Shown in pieces: positions 1 through 10,927 of a stretch of DNA of 64,000 bases. The position numbers were made by a program, and so were the translations under genes. The notes below the pieces were generated by a model, which was given only the letters and a program-made list of their open reading frames with translations, ran no database searches and was not told where the DNA came from. Source of the DNA: an uncultured Sphingomonadaceae bacterium. GTDB taxonomy: Bacteria; Pseudomonadota; Alphaproteobacteria; Sphingomonadales; Sphingomonadaceae. The stretch lies in assembly GCA_947258815.1 (NCBI GenBank), contig CAMYJW010000030.1, positions 62,001 to 126,000 of the forward strand, written 5' to 3'. Every line of letters starts with the position of its first letter. Position 1 is the stretch's first letter.

Positions 1-1280
1 GCGATCCGTTCTGGCGTGTCCAGCAGTTTGAGCGGGCGTTTTTGTCCAGAGGAAGGCTGGCACTGCAAGGCCGGCATAGATGTGCCGACCGCACCCAGCA
101 CCTCCCACACCTGCGCGCGTTCGGGAATGTGGCTGGCATACGGCACCGGGCGGCGCACCGCACTCGCCCCAAGCCGCACCGACAAGCGATCAATGCAGGC
201 AGACAGGCTGGTGCCATGCGTTTCGGCCGCTTTCTCAAAATCGCCTTGCGCCAGTGCCAGCGGCTCTGTCCAGATAGCGCGCAGCCGGGCCAGCTCTATC
301 CCGAAACCGGCATCGACATTATCCAGCTTGCGCCCGAACAAACCGGCGATATGCGGCCCATCGCGGGATGGCGCGGCAAGTTCGAGGCTGCACACCGCAA
401 CATCGCCATCGACTTTCCACAATCCCAGCTCAAGCCGCCGTGCCCCCAGCCCCATACCTTCCAGCGTCCGGCCCATATCGCCGCATAAATCAGCAAGCAC
501 ACGATCAAGCAGATCGCGGTGGCGGATCGGCTCCATCAGGCGGCGCTGGACCAGCGGGACATTCCGGGGAAGCACCGGAAGGATCGGTTCGGGCACCCGG
601 CCCAGCAGCTGATCGATGCGGATAAGCGGATTGGCGGCAGGGGCCTGAATTGTGCGAAACCGGCGCATCAGCGCATCGCGGGCAACGCCTTGCAGATCGC
701 CGATCCGTTTGAGGCCAAGACGGCGCAGCACCAGCAGCGTGGCATCGTCAAGCCGCAAGGCGGCAACCGGCAAGCTGAAAAGCTGTGCCGCGGCTTCGTC
801 TTCAGACGCCATGATCGCACCATCATGGCCATAATGAGCCAACGCCCAGGCGGCTCCGGCACTTGGCGCAAGGGCGGCGCGCACAGCAAGTTTGCGGCGC
901 GTCATCATCGTGCGCACATCGGCCAGCAGAGCATCCTCACCGCCGAACAGGTGGGCAACCCCGGTGATATCGACAATCAACCCGTCAGGCGGATCGAGCG
1001 CGCTCCATGGCCCCCAGCGCCGCGCCCACAGCGCCAGCTTTTCAAGGAATGCCAGATCGCCCGCCGGATCGGCCGCCACAGTGGCAAGGGTCGGACAGAC
1101 AGTGCGCGCATCGGCCAGCATCGTTCCCGCCTGCACGCCTGCGGCAATTGCGGCGGCATTGGCGGCGGCAATACGCGGCCCGTGCGCGGTGTCGGCAATC
1201 AGCGCCAGCGGCGCGGCATCAGCGCCTTCGCCTTCTTCCAGCCTTTCAGTAAGCCGCCAGCGATCGACCGCTAACCGCAT
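1..1280 (-). CDS. imuB: ImuB-like Y-family DNA polymerase, truncated by window edge
   Basis: Minus-strand reading from ATG at 1280 is open to the window edge (MRLAVDRWRLTERLEEG...LIADTAHGPRIAAANAAA...GLIVDITGVAHLFGGEDALLADVR...); overlaps the 3' end of imuA. Confidence 0.85.
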   Translation of the reverse strand, partial: MRLAVDRWRLTERLEEGEGADAAPLALIADTAHGPRIAAANAAAIAAGVQAGTMLADARTVCPTLATVAADPAGDLAFLEKLALWARRWGPWSALDPPDGLIVDITGVAHLFGGEDALLADVRTMMTRRKLAVRAALAPSAGAAWALAHYGHDGAIMASEDEAAAQLFSLPVAALRLDDATLLVLRRLGLKRIGDLQGVARDALMRRFRTIQAPAANPLIRIDQLLGRVPEPILPVLPRNVPLVQRRLMEPIRHRDLLDRVLADLCGDMGRTLEGMGLGARRLELGLWKVDGDVAVCSLELAAPSRDGPHIAGLFGRKLDNVDAGFGIELARLRAIWTEPLALAQGDFEKAAETHGTSLSACIDRLSVRLGASAVRRPVPYASHIPERAQVWEVLGAVGTSMPALQCQPSSGQKRPLKLLDTPERI

Positions 1281-1995
1281 CAGCCAGATCGCCATGATCC
1301 GGCGTGGCGACGGTTGCGACGATTTTCTCGGCACACAATCTGCCTGCTTCATCGCGCATGATCCATTCTCCGGGAGGGTGATTGCGGGCGCGCAGCAATC
1401 CGGCTTTCCAGCTTGCGATACCGGGGGCTGCCGGGTTGCGGCGTGGCGGCGGCGAAGGCGCGGCATCGGCCCGCCAGCGCATCCGCGCCGAAGACAGATC
1501 GCGCGCCGCATCAAGCCGGATCAGCCACAGCGGCACGCCATGGCGCTCTGCCGCCAGACTGAGCCTGCGCGAAGCGGTGAACGACAGCGCTTTGGGATTG
1601 CCTGCGATCTCTGCGATCACGAACGCCAGATCGCGACAGCGCAGCCCTTCTTCTATTGCAAACAGCGCATCCTGCGCATTCTCCGTAGCGACATGGATCA
1701 ACCGGTGGCGAAGCGCACGCGGCAGACCGGGGCGATAGGGCCGGCCCGTGCGGCGCCGCGTATCGCGATCCTGCACCCACAGCCAGGCACGCTTATCAAG
1801 CGTATCGGCCAGCGGATCGGGCGCAAGGCTGCGCATCCGGTCTTGCGCAAGGGCCAGTGCGAAAGCCGCACCGCTGGCTTCGTGCATGGATGTAAACACT
1901 TCACCATGCGCGGTTTCATCGCGCACCACGCCGGGGTGCCACTGTGCGGCACTGGCAGCATTGAACCGCGCCAGTTGAGATACCTGCATCATCAT
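1246..1995 (-). CDS. imuA: ImuA-like SOS mutagenesis accessory protein
   Basis: 249 aa ORF directly upstream of imuB with a LexA box in its promoter; family inferred from context and sequence. Confidence 0.75.
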   Translation of the reverse strand: MMMQVSQLARFNAASAAQWHPGVVRDETAHGEVFTSMHEASGAAFALALAQDRMRSLAPDPLADTLDKRAWLWVQDRDTRRRTGRPYRPGLPRALRHRLIHVATENAQDALFAIEEGLRCRDLAFVIAEIAGNPKALSFTASRRLSLAAERHGVPLWLIRLDAARDLSSARMRWRADAAPSPPPRRNPAAPGIASWKAGLLRARNHPPGEWIMRDEAGRLCAEKIVATVATPDHGDLADAVSGRSLAAY

Positions 1996-2020
1996 CGAAT
2001 CACTTCTCGGAACACATTAT

Positions 2021-2035
2021 GTTCTTCTTATGTTC
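2021..2035. promoter_or_regulatory. LexA (SOS) box, alphaproteobacterial type GTTC-N7-GTTC
   Basis: GTTCTTCTTATGTTC read directly; lies 26-40 bp upstream of the imuA start. Confidence 0.85.
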
Positions 2036-2114
2036 CGGCCGTATCCGATTTACCAGACCTTTTTTAAAAGGTTGGAGACTTTGAAACTTAACATTGGCAT
2101 CAGAACTGTTCGTT

Positions 2115-3635
2115 TCAATCAATCGCGATGATAATCAGCAAACGATCGAAAAAGGGCCAATCACTTTCCAACAGCCCCGGAAACAGACCGAACAGCAGGA
2201 TCAGGAACACCGCCACCGGCGCAAGCCATGCAACAAGCCCGCGCCACAGGCCAAACCACGCCCCCTCAAGCCCGCTTTGTGCTGCAATCAGCGCACGATC
2301 CGCTCTCCAACCGACGAAAATCGAAAGCCCCAGCCCGGCCAGCGGCAACATCACTTTGCCAGTCAGCCCGTCGAGCGTATCGAGAATATCGGCCTCGGCA
2401 AAAATGCTCCAGAAACCCAACAGCCGGACATCGCTCCATGCTCCGTATCCCAGCACACAGGCAATGCCGACAAGGAACGCGGCACTTGCCACCAGCGCCG
2501 CCGCCGCCACCCGGCCCAGCCCGAACCTGTTGCGCACCCATTCCACCGGCCCGGCCAGCAGCGAAATCGAACTGGTCAGCGCGGCGAAGAAAATCAGCAC
2601 GAAAAACGCAAACCCGATCAGCGCACCGCCCGGCATCGCCTGAAATGCCACCGGCAGCGATTTGAAAATCAGCGATGGCCCGGCAGCAGGATCAAGCCCG
2701 GCGCTGAACACGATCGGGAAAATCATCAGCCCGGCCAGAATCGCAACGCCGGTATCGGCAGCGGCAATCATTCCCGCGGTTGGCGCCAGCTTCACATCGC
2801 GGCTGACATATGAGCCATACGTAATCATCGCCGCCGAGCCGAGGCTGAGCGAAAAGAACGCCTGACCGAGTGCTTCATTCATCACGCCGGGCGTCAGCTT
2901 CGAAAAATCGGGCGTGAACAGGAACGCCACGGCCTTTGCAAATTCTCCGGTGAATGCGCCATAAATCGTGATCGCCACAACCAGCACGAAAAAGGCAGGC
3001 ATCAGCCAGCTTGCTGCCCTTTCAATGCCGCCATGCACGCCCACCGCAACAATCGCGAACGTGACCCCCATGAACAGCGCATGCAGCCCGATCATCCGCC
3101 CCGGACTGGCAAACAGCGTGTCCATCAATCCGCTGACATCGTCCTGACTGCGGCCTTCAAACGCACCGGCAAACGGCGCACCGGCCAGCAGACTGCCGAA
3201 AAAATCTCCGCCTGAAAGGAACACGTAGCTCAGCACCCATCCAGCAACGACCGAATAGAATGAGAGGATCAGAAACGCGGCGACAATCTCCACGCCGCCA
3301 AAAAAGCCCCAGCCCCGGCTTACGCCTGACTGCGCGGCAACATCGGAAACAGAGCCCGCCGCATCGGAATGGCTGCTCCCGGCCCGGCCAAGCAGGATCT
3401 CGGAAAGCACCATCGGCAGGCCGATCAGCGCAACGCAAGCGATGTAAACCAGCACAAACGCACCGCCGCCATTCTCTCCGGCCAGTGTCGGGAAACGCCA
3501 GATATTGCCCAGGCCAACAGCCGCGCCGATTGCCGCCAGCATGAACGCGGTGCGCGAGGACCAGCCTTGTTCCCCGCCATGTGCCGTCCCTGCCCCAACC
3601 ATATCCTGTCCTCCGATCCGCGCCGGATCATGCAC
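2115..3635 (-). CDS. Sodium-dependent (SNF/NSS family) transporter; start may be 3602
   Basis: [40 protein letters not shown] is the NSS-family N-terminal signature. Confidence 0.9.
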   Translation of the reverse strand: MHDPARIGGQDMVGAGTAHGGEQGWSSRTAFMLAAIGAAVGLGNIWRFPTLAGENGGGAFVLVYIACVALIGLPMVLSEILLGRAGSSHSDAAGSVSDVAAQSGVSRGWGFFGGVEIVAAFLILSFYSVVAGWVLSYVFLSGGDFFGSLLAGAPFAGAFEGRSQDDVSGLMDTLFASPGRMIGLHALFMGVTFAIVAVGVHGGIERAASWLMPAFFVLVVAITIYGAFTGEFAKAVAFLFTPDFSKLTPGVMNEALGQAFFSLSLGSAAMITYGSYVSRDVKLAPTAGMIAAADTGVAILAGLMIFPIVFSAGLDPAAGPSLIFKSLPVAFQAMPGGALIGFAFFVLIFFAALTSSISLLAGPVEWVRNRFGLGRVAAAALVASAAFLVGIACVLGYGAWSDVRLLGFWSIFAEADILDTLDGLTGKVMLPLAGLGLSIFVGWRADRALIAAQSGLEGAWFGLWRGLVAWLAPVAVFLILLFGLFPGLLESDWPFFDRLLIIIAID

Positions 3636-3697
3636 GAAATACCACGCAGGTCGAGTGCCGCTTTGCCAAAGGCTGCATCGACGCTAAAAGACCGGGC

Positions 3698-4570
3698 ATG
3701 TCTACAACCTTTCAGCTCGATACCTCGACCAGCAGGGCCAATCCCACACCCGCGCCAATGCGGCGGCTTACCGTTCCCAAAATCCGCGCGCGCAAGAAAG
3801 ACGGTGTAACGCAAGAGCCGGTCGCGATGCTGACTGCCTATACAGCGCGTCAGGCGCAACTGCTCGACCCGCATTGCGACATGCTGCTGGTTGGCGATTC
3901 ACTGGGTCAGGTGATTTATGGTCTGCCATCGACCGTGCCGGTAACGCTGGAGATGATGGCCAATCACGCCGCCGCCGTGGTGCGCGGCTCCTATCATTCG
4001 GTTGTCGTCGTCGATATGCCGTTTGGCGCTTATGAAACTTCGCCCGAAAAGGCATACGAAAGCGCTGCGCACCTGATGAAATTCAGCGGCGCGGCGGCGG
4101 TGAAACTTGAAGGCGGCGAAGTGATGGCCGAGACGGTCAACTTCCTTGTCAACCGCGGCATTCCGGTGGTCGGTCACGTCGGGTTGACCCCGCAGGCGGT
4201 CAATGTGCTGGGCGGCTATATGGCGCGCGGGCGCAGCGATGCGGAAAGCGCGAAAATCGTGAACGATGCAAAAGCGCTGGATGAGGCCGGTGCGTTTGCC
4301 ATCGTCGTCGAAGGCGTGGTTGAGCCGATTGCGATTGAAGCCACAAAGGCCGTCTCATGCCTCACCATCGGCATTGGCGCATCCGCGCAGTGCGACGGAC
4401 AGGTGCTCGTCACCGAGGATATGTTGGGGATGTTCGAACGCGTGCCGCGCTTCGTCAAACGTTATGAGGAAATCGCCGATACCATTTCCGCCACCGCACA
4501 GCGTTATGCCAAAGACGTGCGCGACCGGACGTTTCCAGGCGAAGAACAGACCTACCAGCCCAAAAGCTGA
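3698..4570 (+). CDS. panB: 3-methyl-2-oxobutanoate hydroxymethyltransferase
   Basis: [44 protein letters not shown]...[12 protein letters not shown]; start moved to the ATG at 3698 in the ORF frame. Confidence 0.93.
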   Translation: MSTTFQLDTSTSRANPTPAPMRRLTVPKIRARKKDGVTQEPVAMLTAYTARQAQLLDPHCDMLLVGDSLGQVIYGLPSTVPVTLEMMANHAAAVVRGSYHSVVVVDMPFGAYETSPEKAYESAAHLMKFSGAAAVKLEGGEVMAETVNFLVNRGIPVVGHVGLTPQAVNVLGGYMARGRSDAESAKIVNDAKALDEAGAFAIVVEGVVEPIAIEATKAVSCLTIGIGASAQCDGQVLVTEDMLGMFERVPRFVKRYEEIADTISATAQRYAKDVRDRTFPGEEQTYQPKS

Positions 4571-4579
4571 TCCTCCCGG

Positions 4580-5548
4580 TCAGCCGCTTTCCGAACCGCG
4601 CGCCAGCCTGCCTGCAACAACAGCAGCGATGATCATCTGCGCCAGATGATAGACCAGCAACGGCAGCAAGACGGTGCCCGCGATTGCTGCCGGAAACATG
4701 ATCGTCGCCAGCGGCGCGCCCATCGCGATGCTTTTCTGACCGCCCGCAAACAGCATCGCGATCCGATCGGGGCGTGACAGGCGCAATGTGCCGCCCAGCA
4801 GCCACACACCGCCATAAGCAACAAGCAACAGCAGCGCGCAGACGATAAGAACGATCATCCAGACATCGGGTTCAAGCTGCGACCATATATCCTGCTCAAC
4901 CGCCCCGGAAAACGCGACGTAAACGCCCAGTGCAATAACCCCCTTGTCCATCAGCGCGATCCTTGCGCGATAGCGTGAAACCCATTCGCCCGTGTATTTC
5001 TGCAGCGCCTGTCCCAACACGAAGGGCAACAACAGGATCGTCAGCACTTTTACCAGCGTCTGTCCTGAAAGCACCGTATCCCCGCCCCCTGCCAGCAACG
5101 AATAGAGCGGCACGGTCAGGAACACGCCAAGAATGTTGAGCAACGCGGCCGCAACCACCGAACTGGCGACACTGCCCCCGGCAAGCGAACTGTAAACCGT
5201 TGCCGACTGGACCGTTGAAGGCAGCACCCCAAGATAAAGAAAACCCATCGCAAGCGCAGGCGGAATGAACGCAGCCGTGCCCTGCCAGGCCAGCCAACCC
5301 GCCATACCCATCGCGCCGAACACCCAGATCACCAGCGGCACCAGCAGGCGATGATTGCCCAGACCCTGCCAGACTTGCGCACGCGAAAGCCGCATGCCGT
5401 AAAACAGGAACAGCATGAAAATGGCGACATTCACGGTGCCTTGCGCCACCGGGCGCACGTCGCCGGTCACAGGCAGAACAGTCGCCAGCACAATCGCCGC
5501 AACGATCAGCCGCACCATCGGATCGATCCGTTTGAACAGCGCGATCAA
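4580..5548 (-). CDS. Bile acid:sodium symporter (SBF-like) family protein
   Basis: Polytopic ORF with LPSTVQSATVYSSLAGGSVASSVVAAALLNILGVFLTVPL and FAGGQKSIAMGAPLA motifs. Confidence 0.85.
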   Translation of the reverse strand: MIALFKRIDPMVRLIVAAIVLATVLPVTGDVRPVAQGTVNVAIFMLFLFYGMRLSRAQVWQGLGNHRLLVPLVIWVFGAMGMAGWLAWQGTAAFIPPALAMGFLYLGVLPSTVQSATVYSSLAGGSVASSVVAAALLNILGVFLTVPLYSLLAGGGDTVLSGQTLVKVLTILLLPFVLGQALQKYTGEWVSRYRARIALMDKGVIALGVYVAFSGAVEQDIWSQLEPDVWMIVLIVCALLLLVAYGGVWLLGGTLRLSRPDRIAMLFAGGQKSIAMGAPLATIMFPAAIAGTVLLPLLVYHLAQMIIAAVVAGRLARGSESG

Positions 5549-5659
5549 GTGCCCGCGATCCTCAAAGGCAAATCATCCGCGCCCATCCGAAAACTCCCAA
5601 AACGGTGAACTCCGCGATTGCCGCAGCATGCCGCCGATGTCGAGCATTGATGCGCGCGT

Positions 5660-7432
5660 TCAGCCTTTCGTCGAGGTGCGCAACTTTCGCCGCGCCTCTG
5701 CCAGCGCCGGGTTATCGCCCATAATCGCGCGCGCCTTTTCCAGCAGTGCTCTGGCAACCGGCTTGTGATCCTGATTTCCCACAAGGCTCATCCCCAGTGC
5801 CTGCGCCGCAACCGGATTTGATCGGTGCAGCCGATAGGCAGTGCGCGCGCTTTCCTCCGCTGCAATGGTGTCGCCCGTGCGCAGCTGAGTCAAAGCAAGG
5901 TCCGACAGCAATTGCACATCGCGGCCCGCGCCGTTCATCCGCAACGTTTCGTAAATGCCGCGGGCGCGATCCCAGTCCCCGGTGTAGGCCGAAAGCCAGC
6001 CAGCCAGTCTCATTGCAGACGCGCTGCGTGGATGGTTTGCCAGATAGGCTTCGACAAGCGCATGGGCCTGGCGCATGTCGCCCGCCATCAGCATCGCCTG
6101 AAACCGACGCTCCATCAGGCTTTCGGGCATGCGAATGCGTGCGGCTCTCTTGTAATAATACATAGCGGAGCGCGCGCTGCCTTTGGCGAGTGCAACGTCG
6201 CCGGCAAGCGTCAGATGATCGAAATAGTCGGGATTGTCCGCAAGCCATGTCAGGACGAGATCCTGCGCGGCGGCGGTCTGTCCCGATGCCAGCAGTTCAC
6301 CGATCCGGCTTCCGCTGGCAACCGGCTGAACTGCTCTTGTGCGCACTTGCGCCGCTGCCTCAAGATAGGGCGCGGCAAGGTTGCGCTGGCCAAGATTTTC
6401 ATATGCGCGCGCAACAAGCATCTGCAGATAAGGCGCGGCACCCGGTTCGCGGGCTATCGTTGCAAACCTCTCCACAAGATACTTGTGTTCCCCGCCAAGA
6501 AACAATGCGCGCGCGAGCAGATGTCTCACCCGGGCATTGGCCGGCTGCTTGCGCTGCAGAGGCGAGAGCGCTTCTACCGCCAGCGTGTAGTTGCCGTTGC
6601 CCAGCTCTATCACGCCTTCAAGCAACATTGCGCCGGGAACCCGGCGATACTTGCCCAGGGTCTTGTTCATCAGCACCCGCGCAAGGCGGTAATTTCCGGC
6701 CCGCGCCGCCATCACCGCCTGAAGATAGAACGCGCGGGCGTTGTCGGGATCGAGTTCGAGCATCCGGCGCGTAAGTTGCAACATCCGCGATGCCTGTCCG
6801 ATCTCGCCTGCTGTCGCGGCGTATTCGCCGAGCACGGAAATATCCTCAGGCGCCAGTCGGTGGGCCTTTTCAAACCACGGCAAAGCAGCGACAAGACCGA
6901 CCCGGTCCCGTTCGATCTGTCCTTTGAGCTCCAGTGCCCGGACATTCGCTAAATCCAGTTTCAACGCGTGTTCCGCCGCTCTGATCGCCAGCAGATGTTC
7001 GCCGCCGATATAGCGAAGACGCGCCACTTCCACCCATAGCGTCGCATCGCGCGGTGTAACCGCGATCGCCCTGTCGTAAGCTTTTCCGGCCGCGTGGAGA
7101 TTGCCTTGGGTGCGTTCAAGCAAGGCCAGCGCCCGAAAGCCGAAAGCAGCGCTTGCTGGCGCAAACGCGCCTCGTTCAAGCCAGCGGCGCGCCTGCCTTG
7201 GCTTTTCCTGTTTCAGCAGCGCGCTGCCCATATAGGCCGCAATTGCCTTGCGCGCGGCACCCTGATCGAGCGCCTTTCTAAGCAGGACTTCTGCCTCTAC
7301 GGCTTCATCGCGGGAAAGATGCTGGCTCGCTTCGACTATCAGACTGCCCGCGTCTGCGGACGCCCCTGCCTGCACCGGCAAGACCAGTGCAAACAGTGCC
7401 GCAAGCACACCCGATATCAGCACGGGCTTCAT
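5660..7432 (-). CDS. TPR-repeat protein, XrtA/PEP-CTERM-associated PrsT-like
   Basis: Signal peptide, multiple TPR motifs, directly downstream of prsR/prsK. Confidence 0.7.
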   Translation of the reverse strand: MKPVLISGVLAALFALVLPVQAGASADAGSLIVEASQHLSRDEAVEAEVLLRKALDQGAARKAIAAYMGSALLKQEKPRQARRWLERGAFAPASAAFGFRALALLERTQGNLHAAGKAYDRAIAVTPRDATLWVEVARLRYIGGEHLLAIRAAEHALKLDLANVRALELKGQIERDRVGLVAALPWFEKAHRLAPEDISVLGEYAATAGEIGQASRMLQLTRRMLELDPDNARAFYLQAVMAARAGNYRLARVLMNKTLGKYRRVPGAMLLEGVIELGNGNYTLAVEALSPLQRKQPANARVRHLLARALFLGGEHKYLVERFATIAREPGAAPYLQMLVARAYENLGQRNLAAPYLEAAAQVRTRAVQPVASGSRIGELLASGQTAAAQDLVLTWLADNPDYFDHLTLAGDVALAKGSARSAMYYYKRAARIRMPESLMERRFQAMLMAGDMRQAHALVEAYLANHPRSASAMRLAGWLSAYTGDWDRARGIYETLRMNGAGRDVQLLSDLALTQLRTGDTIAAEESARTAYRLHRSNPVAAQALGMSLVGNQDHKPVARALLEKARAIMGDNPALAEARRKLRTSTKG

Positions 7433-7436
7433 CCGC

Positions 7437-8801
7437 TCAGGCTTGGAGATCGTATTGCTTCAGCAGATCGTACAGCGTGGGCCTGCTGATGCCGAGCATC
7501 TTCGCAGTGCTTGAAATATTGCCTTCGCTGCGGGCCAGCGCGTGACGGATGATCTTGCGATCGGAAAGCTCGCGCGCGCTCTTGAGGTTCAACGCGTTGA
7601 CCGATTCCTCATCGGGATCCTGAAGATCGAGATCCGCTGCCGAAACGAGCTTCTCATCAGCCATGATGACCGCCCGTTTCACCCGGTTTTCAAGTTCGCG
7701 CACATTGCCCGGCCAGTTCCATGCATCGATCGCCGCCAGCGCATCGGGAGAAAACCCGCGCACCTTCAGGCCCATCTCATCGGCAAACCTGCCGAGAAAC
7801 ACTTTGGCAAGCAGCGTCGCGTCGCCCGGACGTTCGGCAAGGCCGGGGATCTTCACAACAATCTCTGCAAGGCGATAATAGAGGTCTTCGCGGAACGAGC
7901 CTTCGGCAATCATCGCTTCGAGATTCTGGTGCGTGGCGCAAACCACACGGGTATCGACTGCAATCGAACTGCGCGAGCCGATGCGCTCGATAACGCGCTC
8001 TTGCAGGAACCGCAGCAGCTTGACCTGAAGCTGAAGCGGAATGTCCCCCACCTCATCAAGAAACAGCGTGCCGCCGGCGGCCTGTTCGATCTTGCCCTCG
8101 GTGGTTTTCACTGCCCCTGTAAACGCGCCCTTTTCGTGGCCAAACAGTTCACTTTCCAGAAGGTTTTCAGGAATTGCCGCACAGTTGATGGCAACGAACG
8201 CACCGTCCGAGCGGTCGCTTGCGTCGTGCAGTCCGCGCGCCAGCAATTCCTTGCCGGTGCCGCTCGCGCCCAGCAGCATAACCGAAACGTTGGTGTTCGA
8301 AACCCGTTCGATCGTGCGCGCGACACGGACCATTTCAGGCGCGGCAGTGATAATCCGGCCCAGCACGCGATCGTCCTTTTCAGACTTGTCGGCAAGCCTG
8401 CGGTTTTCCTCTTCAAGCTGCCGCAGTTGCAGCGCGCGCCGGACTATCAGACCGATCGTTTCGATATCGACGGGCTTCTGATAAAAATCGTAAGCGCCCT
8501 TGGCGATCGCCTGAAGCGCACTTTCGCGCGCGCCGTGTCCACTGGCCACGATAACCTTGGTATCGGGCTTGAGCGACATGATCTCGTCGAGCACGGCGAA
8601 ACCTTCGCTCACGCCATCGGGATCGGGCGGCAATCCAAGATCAAGCGTCACGACATCGGGCTCCTCAGACCTGAGCGCAGTAAGCGCAGAGGGTCTGTCG
8701 CCCGCAATGATCACTTCAAAATCCTCATAGGCCCACTTGAGCTGGGCCTGAAGGCCGGGATCATCCTCAACGACGAGCAGTTTGGGTTTGGCCTCGGTCA
8801 T
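7437..8801 (-). CDS. prsR: Sigma-54-dependent response regulator, PrsR-like
   Basis: Receiver domain, AAA+ GASGTGKELLARGLH and GAFTGA motifs, C-terminal Fis-type HTH. Confidence 0.88.
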   Translation of the reverse strand: MTEAKPKLLVVEDDPGLQAQLKWAYEDFEVIIAGDRPSALTALRSEEPDVVTLDLGLPPDPDGVSEGFAVLDEIMSLKPDTKVIVASGHGARESALQAIAKGAYDFYQKPVDIETIGLIVRRALQLRQLEEENRRLADKSEKDDRVLGRIITAAPEMVRVARTIERVSNTNVSVMLLGASGTGKELLARGLHDASDRSDGAFVAINCAAIPENLLESELFGHEKGAFTGAVKTTEGKIEQAAGGTLFLDEVGDIPLQLQVKLLRFLQERVIERIGSRSSIAVDTRVVCATHQNLEAMIAEGSFREDLYYRLAEIVVKIPGLAERPGDATLLAKVFLGRFADEMGLKVRGFSPDALAAIDAWNWPGNVRELENRVKRAVIMADEKLVSAADLDLQDPDEESVNALNLKSARELSDRKIIRHALARSEGNISSTAKMLGISRPTLYDLLKQYDLQA

Positions 8802-10927
8802 GATGCTACCTTCCTGTCGGCAATCGGGGGTGTGTCTGAATTGCTGTCGCTCACCGCAAGCGGAATGCGCACGATAAAGCGCGATCCCAGTCCTTCGCGC
8901 GATTCGACCTCAAGCCGCCCGCGCATGGCTCTCACCAGTTCGCGTGCTTCGAAAGCGCCGATGCCGAAACCACCGGCCTTGGTGGAAACGAACGGCTTGA
9001 AAAGCTGCGCGCGCACAAACTCGGGCGACATGCCGCTGCCTGAATCGACCACTTCGAAACGCGCATTCAATCCATCATGCGTCAGGCTGAGGAACACCGG
9101 ACTGCCTGAAGGGCTGGCATCCAGACCATTCTGGATCAGATGGACCAGCACCTGTTCAAGCGACTCGTTGTTTGCCGTGATCTGCAAATCGTCGGATTGT
9201 GCCAGCAGCACCTGAGCATTACCTGCAAAACGCTGCATCACCGTTTTGGCCACATCTGCCGCCGCAACGGTTTCAAGTTTCTCGACGATACCGTTTCCAT
9301 AGCGTGACAGCCGGGCAATCAGCGCATTCAGCTTTTCAGCAGAATTGCGCAGCGTCACCAGCATATCATCGCGAAATTCCTTCTTCTCGGCATGAAGTTC
9401 GGCATTGCGCGCAAGCAGGCTGAGCTGGCTGGCAAGGTTTTTGATATCGTGCATCACGAACGCGATCCGACGATGAAAATCGTCAAACCGGCTGGCTTCG
9501 GTCAGCGCATCCTGGCTGGCATTTTCCGCAAGATAACTGGCGAGCTGCTGGCCAACAACGCGCAACAGATCAAAGTCTTCCCAGTCGAACTTGCGCGCCA
9601 TCGATGGCCTTGCCAACACGATCAGACCGACCAGGCGTTCATAATGGATAAGCGGCACCAGCGCCCATGCACGGGGATGATCGATAAGCCATTCAGGCGC
9701 GCGAACCGCGGCGGCACCGGCCGCAGGCCCTGTCTGCGTGCGCAGATCGTCAAGATCGGCGATGAAACCCTCGCTTTCAATCGCGCCCAGATCCTGCATC
9801 TCAAATGCGTTTGCGGGGACCTCGATTTCCGGCCAATTCCAGCGCGCGGCGAGCGTTAGTGCGCCATGGTCACCCGGCGCAAGCAACAGTCCGCCCGGAC
9901 ATTCTGCAATGTCCGCCACGGCCTTGACCACGCGCTCACCAAGCGGTGAGGCTTCGGCGCCGCTGTTCCCGATCGTGCGGGTGAAACGCAGCCACTCTTC
10001 GCGGTAGTCATAACGATGCTGAAAGAAGTGTTTGGCAAGAATGACTTTCAGCCAGCCCCGCATTCGCTTGGAGGGCAACAACACCAGCGCCACGGCGCTG
10101 GCCATCGTGAGAAATCCCAGCTCCATCAAGCGGGCAAAATCCCCTCCCGCGTATGACAGCCACTGCGCAATTGCCACCATCGCGACGATGTAAGCGCCGA
10201 TCACAAGCAACGAAAACGTCTGGAAGGTAACCGCGCGCGAGGGTTTGAGGCGCAGTTCCTTGCGATCCTTGCTGGCACCGATCGCAATCATGCAGGCCAG
10301 AATGATAACCGCGATGCCGCGCGACGCGGCAATCTCCATCGGCCAGCCACTGCCAAGATAGGCGATCGTGTAAAGATTGAGATCGAACACCCACAAGATG
10401 CCCAGACCGGCGGCGGGCCAGCGCAGCACCGCACGCAGTTGTCGCGATGCGCCGGCATAGAGATTATGCACCAGCATCAGCGCACCCACGGCAACAAGAA
10501 GCCGCAGCATCGATGTCACCTGAAATGCGATCTCCGCGATTTGCGGCGTCGCATCCGTGCGCGCCATCAGCCCGGTAAGACCAAGATCGAGCAGTTCGAC
10601 AAACGCAAGCGCAAATATCAGCGGCCGGATCGGCGTTACGCTGGCATGGCGGCCATCACCTGAGAAAAGCTGATAGACAACTGCCAGCCAGGCAAGGTTT
10701 CGTGTGCTTTCGGTGATCTGCGCGGCGAGTGAAAAAACGCCGCCACCGATCACCGCCAGACACCAGACAGCGGTTAGGAAAAGGGCGATGACGACGGGCA
10801 TTCCCGCCGGTCCGAACCGTCCGCGTCGGCCGAACAGCCAGATCGCAAGCGCCACGGTTCCGGTCGCCGCGACAAGATGCCCCGCCAGCCCGCCGTATTG
10901 CCAGATCTGATTGATCGTCAGCCCCAT
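8798..10927 (-). CDS. prsK: Membrane histidine kinase, PrsK-like
   Basis: N-terminal membrane helices, GAF-like region, FVMHDIKNLASQLSLLARNAELH kinase motif, C-terminal ATPase domain; ATGA overlap with prsR; start at 10927 overlaps the epsB stop. Confidence 0.85.
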   Translation of the reverse strand: MGLTINQIWQYGGLAGHLVAATGTVALAIWLFGRRGRFGPAGMPVVIALFLTAVWCLAVIGGGVFSLAAQITESTRNLAWLAVVYQLFSGDGRHASVTPIRPLIFALAFVELLDLGLTGLMARTDATPQIAEIAFQVTSMLRLLVAVGALMLVHNLYAGASRQLRAVLRWPAAGLGILWVFDLNLYTIAYLGSGWPMEIAASRGIAVIILACMIAIGASKDRKELRLKPSRAVTFQTFSLLVIGAYIVAMVAIAQWLSYAGGDFARLMELGFLTMASAVALVLLPSKRMRGWLKVILAKHFFQHRYDYREEWLRFTRTIGNSGAEASPLGERVVKAVADIAECPGGLLLAPGDHGALTLAARWNWPEIEVPANAFEMQDLGAIESEGFIADLDDLRTQTGPAAGAAAVRAPEWLIDHPRAWALVPLIHYERLVGLIVLARPSMARKFDWEDFDLLRVVGQQLASYLAENASQDALTEASRFDDFHRRIAFVMHDIKNLASQLSLLARNAELHAEKKEFRDDMLVTLRNSAEKLNALIARLSRYGNGIVEKLETVAAADVAKTVMQRFAGNAQVLLAQSDDLQITANNESLEQVLVHLIQNGLDASPSGSPVFLSLTHDGLNARFEVVDSGSGMSPEFVRAQLFKPFVSTKAGGFGIGAFEARELVRAMRGRLEVESREGLGSRFIVRIPLAVSDSNSDTPPIADRKVAS

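Noticed and set aside
892-2067. 391-aa plus-strand ORF
   Set aside because: Antisense to imuA/imuB and spans the LexA box region; not protein-like.
7542-9215. 557-aa plus-strand ORF
   Set aside because: Antisense shadow of prsR/prsK in high-GC DNA; the opposite strand carries clear domain motifs.
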